DNA of 33,856 nucleotides from assembly GCF_014132155.1 (NCBI RefSeq), contig NZ_BLJQ01000017.1, forward strand, positions 1-33,856. Reading direction: 5' to 3'. The notes under the pieces were generated by a model. That model ran no database searches and had not been told where the DNA came from. It saw only the letters and a program-made list of their open reading frames with translations. Within the stretch, counting starts at the first letter, position 1. Each line of letters opens with the position of its first letter. This DNA is from Gluconobacter sp. Gdi (GTDB lineage: Bacteria; Pseudomonadota; Alphaproteobacteria; Acetobacterales; Acetobacteraceae). This document shows positions 26,781-33,687 of the stretch, in pieces. The position numbers and the translations under genes were made by a program.

Positions 26781-27034
26781 TCTTTGGTTCCAAAAGAACT
26801 GTGTCGTCTCTTTTAGCAGAAGGTTCTCACGACGTAATCTCTCATTCTTACGCAATAACGCCGTATGATCCGTTGTGTAAGCAACGACAGTGTCGTGCTT
26901 CTGGGCATCACGGATCCATGTCTTCAAGGTCGACCAATCCCCAGGTCCTCGGCAATGCGCTCTCGCGAAAGATCACTGCTCAGAGCAAGACGGACTGCCT
27001 CGTCTCTGAACTCAGTTGTGTAAACTCGTCCCAT
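26781..27034 (-). pseudogene. IS3-family OrfA, frameshifted
   Basis: From the ATG at 27034 the frame reads MGRVYTTEFRDEAVRLALS, then RERIAEDLGIG, a typical helix-turn-helix, before shifting frame to STLKTWIRDAQKHDTVVAYTTDHTALLRKNERLRREN, a leucine-zipper-like stretch, and a shortened TTQFFWNQRS end. At least one base deletion and a small internal deletion separate it from a working OrfA. Confidence 0.8.
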
Positions 27035-27296
27035 TCCAACTCTTCTTCACGACCTTCTTCGGTCTTAAAGGTCCGGAACTAAACCGCGACACGTCCATCT
27101 ATTCGGTGGACCTGGACCCGGTCCCATCGGAGACACAGCGTTGGCTCCCCGGGATAGGTTCAACGTCAAGGCCATCGGGATCGGAGGCTCTGGACGTCAC
27201 GCCCGTTGAGTTTTGATGAACCCTTGAGGCGTTTTGCGTAACCTTAAAAAGATAAAAGGGTAAGCCTTAGCCTTTTTTTGAAAATCGCCCCCTCTT

Positions 27297-27340
27297 CACC
27301 CCCTATGTCCGTTAATTTACATTATCGGACATAGGGGGTG
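27297..27340. repeat. 15-bp inverted repeat resembling a serine-resolvase crossover site
   Basis: Perfect arms CACCCCCTATGTCCG and CGGACATAGGGGGTG around a 14-base AT-rich centre. The inner 26 bases (27306-27331) have TGTCCGTTAAT on one half and TGTCCGATAATG on the other. From memory, Tn3/gamma-delta res site I half-sites read TGTCTGATAATTT, so the right half matches closely. Nothing in the window encodes the recombinase. It could also be just a strong hairpin. Confidence 0.5.
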
Positions 27341-27348
27341 GGGCACAA

Positions 27349-27370
27349 AAAAGACCCAAAAAGGTCTTTT
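27349..27370. terminator. Bidirectional terminator-like hairpin
   Basis: Arms AAAAGACC and GGTCTTTT (8 bp, 6-base loop). The A and T runs form part of the stem, giving a U tract in either direction. It may shield the island downstream from incoming transcription. Confidence 0.6.
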
Positions 27371-27568
27371 CGAGGCGTGTTCCACAGACGCTCATGCAAG
27401 GACAACGTCTGCTGCCGGAAAGACTGCCTGATCGTCTCTGGCCCTCTTTGCGAGAGACATTCCAACTCACGCAGGTCTGTAACTATTCTGAGGCTCGCGG
27501 CTGACTTGGGGGGGGAAGCAGATGGTCGGCTATGAAAATGATTGGCGGTTAGATGCTCTTTAATTGGG

Positions 27569-27597
27569 TTGATACAATTAGGGACTTCTCTTATTAT
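27569..27597 (+). promoter_or_regulatory. Sigma-70-type promoter of the HEPN/nuclease operon
   Basis: TTGATA (27569-27574), a 17-base spacer and TATTAT (27592-27597) make a near-consensus promoter 43 bases before the ATG at 27640. No operator dyad is obvious around it. Confidence 0.6.
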
Positions 27598-27639
27598 ATT
27601 ACAACAAATTTATGAATAGCTGCAATGCAGGAATTTTTT

Positions 27640-28581
27640 ATGGTCGGATTTTCTTTTCCAGAAACAAATATAGCTACCTCCGAAATTACAAGATTATTTG
27701 ATTTTGTTTGGCCAACAGCCATCGCTCTTTGGAATCTGCGTTGGCAAGTAGATGGTTTTTTAAATGCAGTTCCTAACGCTACATATGAAGATGTCGCATC
27801 CAGATTCGTTGTGGGCAGCGATATTCATGGAGCAGATATTCGAGCCATGCATACGAATACAACTTGGATAGACCAGAAGGCGCGTTTTTCAGAATTTATT
27901 TTGACTAACGCTTTTGCAATTTATGAGAGTTGGGCAAGAAGCATGATTGCTTCTTCAAATATCTCCACTATGAGTGATCGAAATTTATATCAGGAGGGGG
28001 ACGGAGTTTCATCGGGTCTTTCAGTTTTTATTTCTCAAGTTAACGCCTCACCATCGTCTGTTATGACCGCTTCCTTCAAGCCCCAATTTTTGAAGCATAA
28101 GAAAGTATTCATTCCTCAACAAGGGAACATGCTTAAGTGTTACAAGTATTTTAAGGAACTTAGGAATTGCCACATTCATAATGGAGGGAAAGCCGATCAA
28201 AGACTTCTAGATTCATATAATAATTTCCATCTGGTATCATCCCCATCGGCAATGCACACAAAAGAAAGAATTGAATATTATCCCGTAACTCTTGGTGAAA
28301 AAACGGAATTAAGCTTACGAGGTGTCGTTGGTTTTTGTGATATAATTTTACGTCTAATGATTACTATAGATGCACAAATTTCGGGATCGAAAGCTGCTGA
28401 AGTATCCATTTTGTCTCAAGTAAAGAAATGTAATTCCCCCGTCAGATTAACGCTTAATTCAGACAAGAATAGGGCCATTGGTCAAATCAACAAACTCTGT
28501 AGAAATGCGAACCTACCAAAACCACTTATGACAGAAATGGTATCTAAACTTTTTATTGATAACGGATTAGTTAGTCGATAA
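27640..28581 (+). CDS. HEPN-like putative RNase, first gene of an AT-rich two-gene operon
   Basis: 313 residues from the ATG at 27640, chosen because AGGA lies 7 bases upstream; an in-frame ATG at 27625 has no ribosome site. I do not recognise the full protein. The motif KYFKELRNCHIHNGG places Arg175 and His180 in an R-x4-H arrangement with Asn after the Arg, the hallmark of HEPN ribonucleases (RiboL-PSP- and MAE_28990-type among them). An upstream helix, FILTNAFAIYESWARSMI (about 86-103), is the kind that packs against it in HEPN folds. HEPN proteins in mobile islands are usually toxins or abortive-infection effectors that cut tRNA or mRNA. Codon use is strikingly AT-rich compared with the neighbouring genes, suggesting recent transfer. 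It lies 23 bases before the nuclease-like gene on the same strand. Confidence 0.7.
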   Translation: MVGFSFPETNIATSEITRLFDFVWPTAIALWNLRWQVDGFLNAVPNATYEDVASRFVVGSDIHGADIRAMHTNTTWIDQKARFSEFILTNAFAIYESWARSMIASSNISTMSDRNLYQEGDGVSSGLSVFISQVNASPSSVMTASFKPQFLKHKKVFIPQQGNMLKCYKYFKELRNCHIHNGGKADQRLLDSYNNFHLVSSPSAMHTKERIEYYPVTLGEKTELSLRGVVGFCDIILRLMITIDAQISGSKAAEVSILSQVKKCNSPVRLTLNSDKNRAIGQINKLCRNANLPKPLMTEMVSKLFIDNGLVSR

Positions 28582-28604
28582 TTATAATTTTGGGAAGATT
28601 TAGG

Positions 28605-29330
28605 ATGAAATTATCTAAACGTGACTTAGAAAAAGAAATATTCCGCCGCGCTTCTCCATTGCTGGAACTCTTATATGGAAAATTTGAATGTGATGAAAGC
28701 CAAACGGATAAACCCGATTTTGCTATTGATATTCTAAAGCCCAAAAAAAGTTTAGGTCGTCTCAAAAAGCTGCGCATCGGAATTGAAATCACTACAGTAG
28801 ATGATGAAGAATTTTCAGCGTATACAAATGATAAGAAATTTGGTGCAGAAGCGATTGAAAAACATCAAACTGCAATATTATCCGGAGAATAAGAAGATAT
28901 ATGGCCAGAAAAAGATATGGCTGTGACAATATCTTCGAATTATATTTATGATGGGATCTTCAAGAAACTTGAAAACCATAAAAAATATGGACAACTTGGA
29001 GATTATGATGAATTGATTATTGTATGTTTTAGTGAAATGGTTTCTTTAAATGAAACACTATTCACTGACCATTTAAATGAATATAAAAATTACTTGTTGA
29101 GTTCGGCAAATTTTCCATTTGATAAGGTAATTTTTGTATCTCTCCGTGGTGGAGACCCGGTTAGAATCTACGATAAAAAGAAAAAATTATTATCAACGTC
29201 TATCATTCCAAGTAGTGAGTTAGTAAAGAGACATTCACCACAGATTATGCTTCCGATTGGGAAAACGGTTAACTTGCGGGATTCCTTTAAAAAATCTCCT
29301 GTTGTTCCCCCAAGAGCCAAAAGAACATGA
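28605..29330 (+). pseudogene. PD-(D/E)XK-like nuclease partner, interrupted by an in-frame TAA
   Basis: The frame from the ATG at 28605 runs 95 codons to a TAA at 28890-28892, then continues open in the same frame to 29330, about 240 residues in all. The two halves are in exact register, so a single nonsense change explains the break; a restart at ATG 28917 could make the second half, but no good ribosome site precedes it. In the first half KPDFAIDIL and, 23 residues on, RIGIEITTV give a PD38...E61-x-T63 pattern like divergent PD-(D/E)XK restriction-type folds where Thr replaces Lys; the second half has YDELIIVCFSE, a core-strand-like segment. The family is inferred from this pattern only. 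Very AT-rich like its partner. Sequencing error, amber-type inactivation or readthrough are the options for the stop. Confidence 0.6.
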
Positions 29331-29478
29331 TGCTATTTGACATAGTCGAAACGGGGGAATCGTATATATTCAAGTGAACGATGGATCTATACATATAGTT
29401 TTTGCCGCCAGGGTCGCTCTTGGCGAGATAGAAGCTTAATGACGTCTATTATAGCGCGGCGCGGAGATAGAAATGTAG

Positions 29479-29625
29479 GTTTTCTCCATAACACGGTTTC
29501 TTAAACTGCTTCGATATGCAGACGTGCGGAATGCGCTTGAACCGACGGTGGCATTATCAATTGTCGCAAACTGTCCGCTAACGGGGACACAAGTCGTCGT
29601 TCTCTATGTCAGGGATGAGGCGTAA
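29479..29625 (+). pseudogene. Fragment resembling the C-terminal domain of a GH3 beta-glucosidase
   Basis: A frame open from 29479 to a TAA at 29623-29625 reads FSITRFLKLLRYADVRNALE, then PTVALSIVANCPLTGTQVVVLYVRDEA. LSYTRF...YADV and NTGxxAGTxVVQLYVRDE are standard features of the fibronectin-III-like C-terminal domain of GH3 glycosidases. A true protein would continue for about 60 more residues, and everything upstream is missing, so this is a scrap. It was probably left when the AT-rich island and its neighbours replaced a resident gene. Similarity is by eye only. Confidence 0.45.
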
Positions 29626-29645
29626 GCAGCAGGTCTGCTTACGCC
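29619..29645 (+). terminator. Terminator
   Basis: Perfect 11-bp arms GGCGTAAGCAG and CTGCTTACGCC with a 5-base loop, followed by TTCTTTAT. The left arm overlaps the stop codon of the GH3-like fragment. It would end transcription from the HEPN/nuclease operon. Confidence 0.75.
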
Positions 29646-29717
29646 TTCTTTATCGACGTTATCGGGGCCGTGTCAGCTTCCGCAAAGCGCGCGCGCGTCA
29701 TGGCCTACAAAGATTGT

Positions 29718-30125
29718 TCACTTGAGGATTTCGTTGAACTCGAGGACGTTCTTGTCCGGATCGCGAATGAAACAGACAATGCGTCTGTCATGCCCCATCC
29801 GGACTGGCCCCTCCGTAATGACGATCTCTTCCTGGTCCAGCCAGCGCACCAGATCTGCCATGCTCTCTACAATGAACGCCGCGTGCGTATAGCCCGGGCG
29901 TTTGACAGGAACGTCCATCAGAACGTTTCCAGCCGGGTCTGGCACGCCATTGAAAATGAGATGGATACGAAGTCCGGATGGGTGGTGTAGGCCACAGGCT
30001 TTCACGGCCGGAGCGAACTCTTCCGGATCGCGGATGAAGCCGAATTTGGCATAGAACCGTTCAGAAACGTCGAGATCTGTCACGCGAATGCCGACATGAT
30101 CGAGCTTCAGGTGCGCAAAGTTCAT
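29718..30125 (-). CDS. VOC-family (glyoxalase/bleomycin-resistance-like) protein
   Basis: 135 residues. The ATG at 30125 overlaps the GST stop codon as ATGA, which indicates translational coupling and decides this start over an ATG three codons upstream. Paired beta-alpha-beta modules carry [23 protein letters not shown] at the N-end, [10 protein letters not shown] in the middle and [12 protein letters not shown] at the C-end. His10, the central His and the terminal Glu are the usual metal ligands of this fold. Members include glyoxalase I, extradiol dioxygenases and glutathione transferases such as FosA. The cotranscribed GST suggests a glutathione-linked detoxification step. Confidence 0.88.
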   Translation of the reverse strand: MNFAHLKLDHVGIRVTDLDVSERFYAKFGFIRDPEEFAPAVKACGLHHPSGLRIHLIFNGVPDPAGNVLMDVPVKRPGYTHAAFIVESMADLVRWLDQEEIVITEGPVRMGHDRRIVCFIRDPDKNVLEFNEILK

Positions 30126-30748
30126 TGCCCGCATCCCGTTTCCAGGCCAGCCACGGTTTTCTGGAGTGGGACAAAGCCCTTCAGGTTCTCCACACGGTGC
30201 AACCAGACAGCAATCGCGTCATATCCCGATAGATCAACATTTCCCTCAGGTGCTCTTGCGATATAGCTGTAGAGAGCGACGTCCGCGATCGTGGGCTGCT
30301 GGGTTTCTGCGATCCAGGTTCTGTCCTTCAGGGCCTGCTCGATCACTTTGAGTGCGTCATGAGCGCGCTGGATGACCTCTGTCGTATCAAAAGATGCGCC
30401 AAAAACTGTTACTAGCCGTGCAGCGCAACATCCATACGCAATCTTTCCCGCTGCTACAGATAGCCAGCGTTGCACTTCGGCCTCCGTTACTGCGTTCTCG
30501 GGCAGCCAATGAGACGGACCGACTTTCCGTGCCGCATAGACAAGGATGGCATTGGAATCCGGAATAATGATGCCGCCATCTTCCAGGATGGGAATTTCCC
30601 CGAATGCATTCAGCTTCAGGAATTCCGCGGTCTTCTGCTCACCTGCGGCAAGGTCAACAGGCTTCAACTCATGAGGCAGGCCGGCAAGAGAGAGAAAGAG
30701 ATGCGCTCGATGCGCATGTCCCGAAAGAGGATGATAGTAGAGTTTCAT
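30122..30748 (-). CDS. Glutathione S-transferase
   Basis: 208 residues from the ATG at 30748, which has GGGAG just upstream; an in-frame ATG 15 codons earlier gives an unnatural leader. The N-terminal thioredoxin-like domain has [21 protein letters not shown], the cis-proline region FGEIPIL and the glutathione-binding [12 protein letters not shown] helical C-terminal domain includes [11 protein letters not shown], the N-capping/Asp motif of GSTs. It conjugates or exchanges glutathione on an electrophile; the substrate is unknown. It is the first gene of a two-gene operon with the VOC protein and divergent from a LysR gene. Confidence 0.92.
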   Translation of the reverse strand: MKLYYHPLSGHAHRAHLFLSLAGLPHELKPVDLAAGEQKTAEFLKLNAFGEIPILEDGGIIIPDSNAILVYAARKVGPSHWLPENAVTEAEVQRWLSVAAGKIAYGCCAARLVTVFGASFDTTEVIQRAHDALKVIEQALKDRTWIAETQQPTIADVALYSYIARAPEGNVDLSGYDAIAVWLHRVENLKGFVPLQKTVAGLETGCGQ

Positions 30749-30863
30749 GGGAACTCCCGAAAGAACGACTGAACAGGAGCATTGTCTTTCCACGGGATGA
30801 GGTGTGCGATAATCCCTTAAAAATGCACTTCAATATTGCGGTTTACGCTCATAATCAACTGAG

Positions 30864-31772
30864 TTGCAGGAGAGACCTCTGATCGACCTTCAGACATTAC
30901 GGATCTTCATGGCTGTAGCCGATCAGGTCAGCTTTGTCGGAGCTTCCCGGAAACTAGGTCTTTCCGCCACCACAGTGACCCGGACGATCAGAAGCCTGGA
31001 AACTACCCTCGGGCTCTCCCTGTTCAACCGTACAACGCGATCTGTTCATCTGACGACCGAAGGTGCGGAGTTTCTGGTCCGGTGTCGTGCGGCGATTTCC
31101 GACCTGGATGATGCGGTCGCTGTTGCACGAGGCGCGGGGACGGAGCCTCAGGGGATATTATCGATTACCGCTCCGGTTGTTTTCGGGCGACTACATGTTC
31201 TTCCCGTTGTCACGGACCTTTTGAAAGCCTGGCCACAATTGACCATACGGCTCTTCCTGACAGACCGTGTTGTTCATCTTGTGGAGGAAGGGATCGATCT
31301 CGCCATCCGGATTGCCCCGCCGCAGGACAGTGCCTTGAAAATGCAAAAAATCGGCGAGGTCCGGAAAGTCTTTGTCGGCAGCCCGGCTTATCTGGCACAG
31401 CACGGAGAGCCACAGAGCCTTGAGGATCTCGCGGCGCACAGTCTCATCGATATCGATGAATATGCGACTGGACATTCGGAATGGCGACTGGGTGGAAAGA
31501 ATGAACCTTCAGTAAGAGTTTCACCCCGCCTCTACGTCAATAGTGTCGACGCGGCCCTTGCGGCTGCCAGAGACGGCCTCGGTATTACCCGAGCGTTGTC
31601 GTACCAAACCCACGATTTTATCGAAAAAGGACAGCTTTGCAGGGTTCTGGCAGATATTCCTACGTCTGCCTTACCTGTCTTCATGCTGTTTCCTGCCAGA
31701 GAACGCCAGTCCGTTAACGTTAGGATGTTTCTCACCGCCATGAAAAAACGCTTCATGACAGATAATTTCTAA
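30864..31772 (+). CDS. LysR-type regulator (CrgA/DmlR-like) with a non-ATG start
   Basis: 302 residues if the TTG at 30864 is used. No ATG lies before the helix-turn-helix region (QVSFVGASRKLGLSATTVTRTIRSLETTLGLSLFNRTTRS). AGGAGAG at 30869-30875 is followed about 5 bases later by a CTG (30879), directly before IDLQTLRIFMAVAD, the usual beginning of this family, so a rare CTG start is possible. The effector domain has VVHLVEEGIDLAIRIAPPQDSALKMQKIG. It most likely controls the divergent GST-VOC operon; CAATATTG (30831-30838) in the shared promoter is a short palindrome. Confidence 0.85.
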   Translation: MQERPLIDLQTLRIFMAVADQVSFVGASRKLGLSATTVTRTIRSLETTLGLSLFNRTTRSVHLTTEGAEFLVRCRAAISDLDDAVAVARGAGTEPQGILSITAPVVFGRLHVLPVVTDLLKAWPQLTIRLFLTDRVVHLVEEGIDLAIRIAPPQDSALKMQKIGEVRKVFVGSPAYLAQHGEPQSLEDLAAHSLIDIDEYATGHSEWRLGGKNEPSVRVSPRLYVNSVDAALAAARDGLGITRALSYQTHDFIEKGQLCRVLADIPTSALPVFMLFPARERQSVNVRMFLTAMKKRFMTDNF

Positions 31773-31932
31773 AAAGCACGCCAATCACAAATCGCTTTCG
31801 AATAGGGCGCAATAAAACGTAGGACACTGTTAATGATCGGATGCACACGGCATATAGGTCACATCCCGTAACGGACCGATCATCTTCTCTGCTAAACTGC
31901 CTGGTGTTCAGTAAACAGCAGCAGACAGGTTG

Positions 31933-31965
31933 CTTGCGCCTAAATGTCGGACATTCTTACGCAAG
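31933..31965. repeat. 33-bp bipartite inverted repeat, possible recombination or protein-binding site
   Basis: Two interleaved dyads share one centre (G31949): CTTGCG...CGCAAG outside and ATGTC-G-GACAT inside, separated by 5 unmatched bases on each side. It lies between convergent genes, so it is unlikely to be a promoter operator. The layout of two half-sites on each arm is what recombinases or large dimeric proteins use. Confidence 0.5.
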
Positions 31966-32020
31966 TTAAATGATGCCTAAAGCGGACAACCCCTTGGTTA
32001 TGCCCTGAGCGAAGAAAATT

Positions 32021-32986
32021 TTATTGAATAAATGGTATGACTTGGCGCCCGATTTCTTCAGGACACTCATCTGGAGCAAAATGTCCGCAATCCTTTAAAA
32101 GGCCAGAACTTAGTTTGGTTGTAACGGGCGTCTTCATTTCCCGTGGAAAATCTGCGACACCATGATCTCCTCCGAGAGCCAAAACAGGCATAGGAAGCCG
32201 AGACTGCGCGCGTAATTTGTTGTCAGCAATCGTCTTTGGGAAGGCTCGGTAATATGCCATCTGGGGGCGGATTGCGTCTGTCGATCGATAGACACGGGCG
32301 TAAGCATCCAGCGCAATCCGCTCCGGATGAGCAGCCCAGTGACGGAACAGGTAAGCCATGAAGGGCTTCTCGCGACCCTTCAAAAGCATCTCGGGGAGTT
32401 CCGGCTGCTGGTTAAACATGAACTGCCAGAAAAATGCGCTTTGAGATTGCGACATAAAAACTTCTGGCTCGTGTTTCAAAAGGCCAGGGATGATGGCTTC
32501 AACCAGTATCAGGCGTGATACGCTATCAGGATGGTCAGCAGCCATGGCATAGCCGATCCACATGCCGATATCATGCCCCATGACGGCGTAGTGCGAATAA
32601 CCGATCTTTTTCATCATGTGATCCAGTCGGGTCCCGACTGTACCTGTGTCATATCCGTCCAGTGGACGGTCAGAGCTTCCCATTCCGGGGGGATCTACTG
32701 CGATGACGTGATGGCCTGCCTGAGCCAACAATGGCATGACTTTTCTCCAAGCGTACCATGTCTGGAGCCAGCCTGGAATCAGCAGCACTGGGGGGCCCGA
32801 CCCACCTTCAACATAGTGCAGATGGACGCCATCAACCGTCTGGTCCTCTGAGTGGAAGTTGGGCGGCAGTTGCTGTCCAGCATGGGCTTTTTGGGTTGAA
32901 AGCAGACCCAAAAGCAAGGCTGCGACGAACCCCAGATAAAAGTCCATGGTCAATGTTCTACGCCTCTGATTCAGTCCTACAGACAT
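32021..32986 (-). CDS. Exported alpha/beta hydrolase, epoxide-hydrolase/dehalogenase-like
   Basis: 321 residues from the ATG at 32986, which has AGGAG 6 bases upstream; the longer in-frame reading upstream crosses the divergent promoter and is rejected. A signal peptide (about 15-36, ending KAHA) predicts export. The nucleophile elbow is GHDIG with Asp139, not Ser, as in epoxide hydrolases and haloalkane dehalogenases. The probable acid is Asp274 (GGDHGVAD) and the base His302 (CGHFAPDE). The oxyanion motif reads IPGWLQTWYAW, where epoxide hydrolases have HGxP. A cap domain lies at about 165-255. The substrate is probably a small epoxide or halide, but this is inferred from the family. Divergent from a TetR gene with a palindromic operator between. 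Confidence 0.88.
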   Translation of the reverse strand: MSVGLNQRRRTLTMDFYLGFVAALLLGLLSTQKAHAGQQLPPNFHSEDQTVDGVHLHYVEGGSGPPVLLIPGWLQTWYAWRKVMPLLAQAGHHVIAVDPPGMGSSDRPLDGYDTGTVGTRLDHMMKKIGYSHYAVMGHDIGMWIGYAMAADHPDSVSRLILVEAIIPGLLKHEPEVFMSQSQSAFFWQFMFNQQPELPEMLLKGREKPFMAYLFRHWAAHPERIALDAYARVYRSTDAIRPQMAYYRAFPKTIADNKLRAQSRLPMPVLALGGDHGVADFPREMKTPVTTKLSSGLLKDCGHFAPDECPEEIGRQVIPFIQ

Positions 32987-32998
32987 TTGTCTCTCCTG

Positions 32999-33020
32999 TT
33001 CTTTGTCGGTCGACAAAGAA
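32999..33020. promoter_or_regulatory. 22-bp palindromic operator between hydrolase and TetR genes
   Basis: Perfect 10-bp arms TTCTTTGTCG and CGACAAAGAA with a 2-base centre. It lies 13 bases upstream of the hydrolase ATG, where a bound repressor would block transcription, and 65 bases before the TetR start. This is the size and symmetry of TetR-family operators. Confidence 0.8.
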
Positions 33021-33084
33021 ATCCATACCTTGCTCTGATCGGTCAAGTGAATTATTGGTTGGTCATTAAAGAATGAGGCAGACC

Positions 33085-33687
33085 ATGGCAGGCAGACCGC
33101 GTGAATTCGACCGGTATGAGGCGCTTCGCAAAGCCCGTGATCTCTTCTGGTCACAAGGCTTTGAAAGCACGTCCATGGCCGATCTTGTCTCGGCATTGGG
33201 GCTCGCGTCAGCCCGGCTCTATGCGGCTTTCGGCTCTAAAGAACAGCTTTTCCGGGAGGCGGTAGAGGATTACGAAGCGCATGAAGGCGGCTTTGTAGAG
33301 CGCATTCTCGCAGAAGAGGCGTCAGCGGTTCGCGCGATAGAACGAATATTTCGTGAAGCCATCGCCCTCTATACACGTCCGGAAGGGCCGAAAGGTTGCA
33401 TGGTCGTCGTAGCCGCCACGAATTGCTCTGCAGCGAATGAAAAAATCAGTTCATGGCTGGCAGATCAGCGTCTACATCAGACACTGACACTAATCGAGCG
33501 TATGGCGAAAGCTAAAACAGCCGGAGAATTCAGGCCGGATTGCAATACGGAAGCCCTCGGAGATGCAGTTGCGACTTTTATACATGGCCTTTCCATTCAA
33601 GCGCGAGATAATGTCCCTGTTGAGCGCCTGAATCAGTCGGCGGCGCTCATGATGATTTTGGTCGAGCAGCAGACACTCTCTGGTTAA
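33085..33687 (+). CDS. TetR-family repressor
   Basis: 200 residues from the ATG at 33085, chosen for GAGG 6 bases upstream and the typical MAGRPREFDRYEAL beginning; an ATG at 33073 would add four residues. The helix-turn-helix reads FESTSMADLVSALGLASARLYAAFGSKEQLFREAV. The C-terminal ligand domain has GPKGCMVVVAATNCS, characteristic of the group with a TetR_C domain like that of YxaF/ComR-type repressors. It probably represses the divergent exported hydrolase and itself through the palindrome at 32999-33020. The inducer is unknown. Confidence 0.9.
   Translation: MAGRPREFDRYEALRKARDLFWSQGFESTSMADLVSALGLASARLYAAFGSKEQLFREAVEDYEAHEGGFVERILAEEASAVRAIERIFREAIALYTRPEGPKGCMVVVAATNCSAANEKISSWLADQRLHQTLTLIERMAKAKTAGEFRPDCNTEALGDAVATFIHGLSIQARDNVPVERLNQSAALMMILVEQQTLSG

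Larger units (their letters stand above)
25888..27091 (-). mobile_element. IS3-family insertion sequence, inactivated
   Basis: About 1.2 kb bounded by terminal inverted repeats that start TGTCG and share AGTTCCGGACC exactly (25901-25911 and the complement of 27070-27080). With one extra base on the left, similarity extends over about 24 bases. ACG flanks the left end (25885-25887) and overlaps the right end (27091-27093), a possible 3-bp target duplication as IS3 elements make. Inside are orfA and orfB relics on the minus strand, both broken. Confidence 0.85.
27094..27568. other. Non-coding or decayed region between the IS3 element and the AT-rich island
   Basis: About 475 bases. 27094-27216 stays open on the plus strand (DLDPVPSETQRWLPGIG...VTPVEF) and 27383-27505 has another open stretch (MQGQRLLPERLPDRLWPSLRETF...); both may be scraps of broken genes, but I recognise neither. 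In between are the inverted repeat at 27297-27340 and the hairpin at 27349-27370. Base composition turns AT-rich near 27540. Confidence 0.4.
29331..29717. other. Gap with a decayed gene fragment and a terminator
   Basis: No intact gene. 29331-29478 shows nothing recognisable, 29479-29625 resembles the end of a GH3 glucosidase, and 29619-29645 is a terminator hairpin. Composition returns from AT-rich to normal around 29400, marking the right edge of the island. Confidence 0.5.

Noticed and set aside
26762-27082. 106-codon plus-strand frame inside the IS3 element
   Set aside because: Antisense to the recognisable OrfA relic; no domain.
27640-29330. Classical HEPN/MNT toxin-antitoxin pair
   Set aside because: The second gene lacks the GSxxxG...D-x-D nucleotidyltransferase pattern of MNT antitoxins and is downstream of the HEPN gene with a PD...ExT pattern instead.
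29572-29589. Second resolvase-like site TGTCC...GGACA
   Set aside because: Arms are only 5 bp with uneven spacing and it lies inside the GH3-like reading frame, so chance is a sufficient explanation.
32987-33196. Longer N-terminus for the exported hydrolase
   Set aside because: It would run through the palindromic operator and overlap the TetR gene; the ATG at 32986 has AGGAG and leads into a proper signal peptide.
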